Assembly (NCBI GenBank): GCA_964491265.1
Contig: CAZBFP010000011.1
Span: 56,033 to 120,032, forward strand
Length of the DNA stretch: 64,000 nt
Direction of reading: 5' to 3'
Source: JBBAGC01 sp964491265
Lineage (GTDB): Bacteria; Spirochaetota; UBA4802; UBA5550
Part shown: piece after piece, positions 61,542 to 64,000 of the stretch
Position numbering within the stretch: position 1 is the first letter of the stretch
Layout of the letters: each line of letters opens with the position of its first letter
Position numbers and translations under genes: made by a program
Notes under the pieces: model-generated
What the model saw: the letters and a program-made list of their open reading frames with translations, nothing else
What the model was told of the DNA's origin: nothing
Database searches by the model: none

Positions 61542-62664
61542 CCCCACCACTATCCCCAATTCTCCCCACTACCCTCTCAACTCCATAGACCCTCATAGCC
61601 CTCAACGCCGAGAACTCGTCTAAGTACAGTTGCCCATACCTGGGACTGACGTAGCAATAGTTCCTCATTGACGTTTTCAAAACCCTCTGCATCCCCTCTG
61701 CTACCTGGTTATGCACTCCAGCCTTCGACCAACGTTCCCGGGCCCATACGTTACGAGTCAAGGACTTGGCTCTCCCGCTATGGTTAATGGTACGGTAGTT
61801 CTCCTCTATTCTGTGTAACCAGGGAAAGCCCTCGTCTGAGAAGTGGACGTGGTCGCGGGGCAGAAAATCAAGTAGTGGTTCTATGCTCCTCTGCTTCTGG
61901 TCCGGCACTGTGGTAAACACCACTCCCCCTCGCTTCATGGCTATGGTGTGTACTAAAGTACCTATCTGGTACTTTCCCTTGTCCTTAGCCACTGAGTCTG
62001 TGAGGTATATACTTGAGGTCTGCCCATTATGCTTGTACCTTGACCTATAGCCGTTAGCACGCTGAGACGCACTGAATAGCGCTAAAGTGTCGCTATACAC
62101 TACTGCCTTGTCTTTCACCAGTTCTTTAATATCAGTCCCGGGCTCCGGCAATACAAAGCCCTCGGGAAAGTCTTTCCTTATCTCTTCAGCCATTATTTCT
62201 TTAATCCCGGGCATCAAATCAGACAGGAATACCTGGAGTCTTCTCTTAAGCATAGTAGAGGTTGCACTCCCTACTCCCAGTTTTCTCTTGATGTGTGCTC
62301 CAGTCAGAGGCTGAGGGTGCAGGTCCATTGCTTCTTTAACAAGGTATCCGAATACCCAGAGCGGGAGTTTGAAGTGGTGTAAGGGAGTGTAGGAGGTTAT
62401 TGAGTAATGGGTCTTACAGTCCCGGCACACGACCTCGGTTTCTCTGGTACTTATGGTTTTGTAGTCGCGGCAATTGCAGGCCGGGCATTGGCGGGGATAG
62501 CGGGTGCTAAGTATTGCTATTGCAATACTTTTGAAATAGTCTAAGTTAAGGTGCTGGTGCTTCAGGTTGAAGCGGGATTTGGAAGAGAGGGGTTGGGGAA
62601 GGTGGTGGGTGAATATGCACTCAGATTTATCAGTCATATATGGATTTATAGTGGAATCGAACAT
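61516..62664 (-). mobile_element. ISXO2/IS1595-type transposase
   Basis: 382 residues from ATG 62664 (GGGGGG box 6 nt upstream). An N-terminal zinc ribbon (CPACNCRDYK, CRDCKTHYS) precedes the DDE/DDN-type core: AVVYSDTLALF, HVHFSDEGFPWLHRIEENY and the terminal VHNQVAEGMQRVLKTSMRN. The 3' end of the frame runs into comM DNA, so the last ten or so codons are host-derived. Its codons are much more GC-rich than the neighbours. I could not identify its terminal inverted repeats or a target duplication. Confidence 0.85.
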
Positions 62665-63149
62665 TTTATACCCCCCGGGAATTAGATGTGATTTTATTTT
62701 AAGAGAAGAATAAAGGAGAGTCAATTAATTTATCTTAGTAATGACAATTATAACGAAGAAAGGCCTCACACCGGTAAATATTGCTCTGGGAAAACACCGA
62801 TGGAGACCTTTTGGGATTCAAAACATATGACGAAAGATAAACAGTTAGATTCTATCTTTCAGACATCTACAGTGACCGAATGTGCCAGATGAAATATAAA
62901 CTTCTACAAATTAAAGAAGGAGGCTTAAGATCCGCTACAAGCCTACCTTGAACAGCTGAACAGTAGTCGCTAATTTCTCTCTTTAGAGTTACACATAATG
63001 CATCATTTTATTTTTCAAACATAATTTACTCTTAAAAAGAAAACAAAAAACTGATGAACTTCAGTCTCTTCACAACGTTTGTTCCAAATAAACTTATATT
63101 AAACCTCTGCCGCACTTCTTGCATCGACTTCCTTTAATTATCAAACAGC
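62665..63149. other. 485-bp stretch without recognised genes
   Basis: Probably includes the outer end of the insertion element and flanking DNA. The 5' part of comM is not here on either strand. A short AGAAGGAGG box near 62922 is not followed by a plausible frame. Confidence 0.5.
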
Positions 63150-64000
63150 TTATTGAGTAAATCTCCGTATAGCACGGACACTCATTTCTCTGTCTTTATA
63201 CCACAGGCCGTAGTACCCATCCACAAAATTATGACGCCCTGCATCATTTCCTCCTATGCCCCCCTCAGACGAACTCCAATAATGCGTACTACTAAAATCT
63301 CCTACTCGATTGTCTCCATAAGAAGGATTATTCTCCGTCACCCAAGAACTTCCATTATTAAACGCTCTTCGACTATGCAATACCCAGCACATCTCATATA
63401 GTTCATCTCTACTCGGCAGATACCAATCACTATAACCACCATGTGTCAAATTGAAAGCCAACTGAGCTGCACGACCATACTGCCCCTTGCTATTGAGCCA
63501 ATTTTTAATGGCTATTGTATTGGTCCAGCCGGTACCGATAGCAGTCAGTCGAGGAGCTACATCCGATGATGCACCAATTAATACAAAGGGGCTCTGCCAA
63601 CGAATAATAGACCACTCCGTTGATTTAGGAGCAGCCTCATAATAAGTATAACTACCATTACCATTGTTAACTATATGAAATATTAAACCCCCAGCTGGCC
63701 CTATATCACGAAGATTGTAGAGCGGAGCATTAGGCCTTGTCACAACCACCGTATAGGTCTTGGTGGTTGTCCCATCCTGGGCGGTCACTACTGTTGAAAT
63801 TGTATTAGTCCCATAACTCAAGATGATACTCTGTGAAGGCGTGTTTGATATTACATTATTGCCCTTCACTTTTATAGTCGCTCCCACACCCGCTGCTGTA
63901 GGTGTTACCGTTATAGAAGATACTGTATATTCAACCTGTGCAGTATAATTAATGGTGCTACTGCAAAAAGTAGGATTAATGCTTGACATATAGTGATTAT
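63150..64000 (-). CDS. Cadherin-like/DUF1566 surface protein, 3' part
   Basis: At least 283 codons, open to the window edge. The first ATG at 63989 is not a good start, as there is no signal peptide and the domain is already under way. The N part is a cadherin-like beta-sandwich domain (AQDGTTTKTYTVVVTRPNAP). The C part is the DUF1566/Fib_succ_major type (GPAGGLIFHI, LPSRDELYEMCWVL, HYWSSSEGG, WYKDREMSVRAIR). Secreted lipoproteins of spirochaetes and relatives often combine these domains. Confidence 0.82.
   Translation of the reverse strand, partial: NHYMSSINPTFCSSTINYTAQVEYTVSSITVTPTAAGVGATIKVKGNNVISNTPSQSIILSYGTNTISTVVTAQDGTTTKTYTVVVTRPNAPLYNLRDIGPAGGLIFHIVNNGNGSYTYYEAAPKSTEWSIIRWQSPFVLIGASSDVAPRLTAIGTGWTNTIAIKNWLNSKGQYGRAAQLAFNLTHGGYSDWYLPSRDELYEMCWVLHSRRAFNNGSSWVTENNPSYGDNRVGDFSSTHYWSSSEGGIGGNDAGRHNFVDGYYGLWYKDREMSVRAIRRFTQ

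Noticed and set aside
61516..62760. A complete insertion sequence with defined ends
   Set aside because: I compared both edges by eye and found only loose pyrimidine similarity, no convincing terminal inverted repeats or target duplication.
1..64000. CRISPR arrays, prophage genes, rRNA genes and known riboswitches
   Set aside because: No regularly spaced repeats, phage structural genes, rRNA sequence or recognisable riboswitch core were seen. The repeats found are dispersed intergenic elements.

Overview
The window is about 64 kb of AT-rich bacterial chromosome. The dense, operonic gene layout, the rpmG-secE-nusG-rplK-rplA-rplJ-rplL-rpoB order and the lipoprotein and periplasmic gene content fit a Gram-negative-type bacterium. 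A long protein with an acidic N-terminus, one membrane segment and TPR repeats resembles the spirochaete periplasmic flagellar collar protein FlcA. A member of the Spirochaetota is therefore my best guess, but no 16S rRNA or other decisive marker is present.

Layout. 1-4.4 kb: start of rpoB and the ribosomal/transcription operon on the minus strand, headed by tRNA-Thr(GGU). 4.6-13.8 kb: housekeeping genes (glycogen phosphorylase, EamA transporter, RluA-type pseudouridine synthase, Tex, cold-shock protein, short RecQ). 14.1-19.5 kb: a CaCA antiporter followed by a nickel island. An ECF-type Ni/Co transporter is split between two converging operons. The minus-strand operon starts with nickel superoxide dismutase (sodN) and its maturation protease (sodX), followed by an unnamed lipoprotein and the NikL/NikM-like subunits. 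A promoter with an overlapping perfect inverted repeat precedes sodN. 19.9-23.3 kb: an accessory stretch with RidA, three orphan nucleotidyltransferases, a MITE-like element and an MqsR/MqsA-type toxin-antitoxin pair whose antitoxin has an unusual C-terminal domain. 23.7-33.2 kb: copper efflux (copZ, copA), a GNAT enzyme, TypA/BipA, a FecR lipoprotein, a degenerate ADP-ribosylglycohydrolase-like protein and a secreted protein of unknown function.

33.5-44.7 kb: envelope and regulatory genes (polysaccharide deacetylase, DapF, GerMN protein, cell-wall amidase, SH3-like lipoprotein, RluB-type synthase, an alpha/beta hydrolase with a histone-like Lys/Ala tail, an Mla-type ABC ATPase, a two-component pair, Bpt aminoacyltransferase, a secreted double CBM48 protein). 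45.4-55.2 kb: the FlcA-like TPR protein, an operon with an orphan LeuA regulatory domain, phosphatidylserine decarboxylase, two adjacent cNMP-binding/GGDEF proteins (one with a broken GGDEF motif) and a secreted repeat protein. 55.6-64 kb: DUF2254 membrane protein, an internally deleted transporter relic, glyA, two small unknown genes, a CAP-domain protein, the 3' end of comM cut by an ISXO2/IS1595-type transposase, and the 3' part of a cadherin-like/DUF1566 surface protein.

The intergenic space is rich in dispersed elements. I see at least four families: a GC-palindrome element of about 110-120 bp with four copies (family B); a 250-350 bp element with ends like CGTGCCCCC/GGGGGCACG and five full or partial copies (family C); two MITE-like elements with 14-15 bp terminal inverted repeats, one of them nested in a family C copy with a 9-bp target duplication; and REP-like repeats built on GTCATTCCGG/CCGGAATGAC. 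In one case a family B copy appears to supply the ribosome binding site of the next gene.
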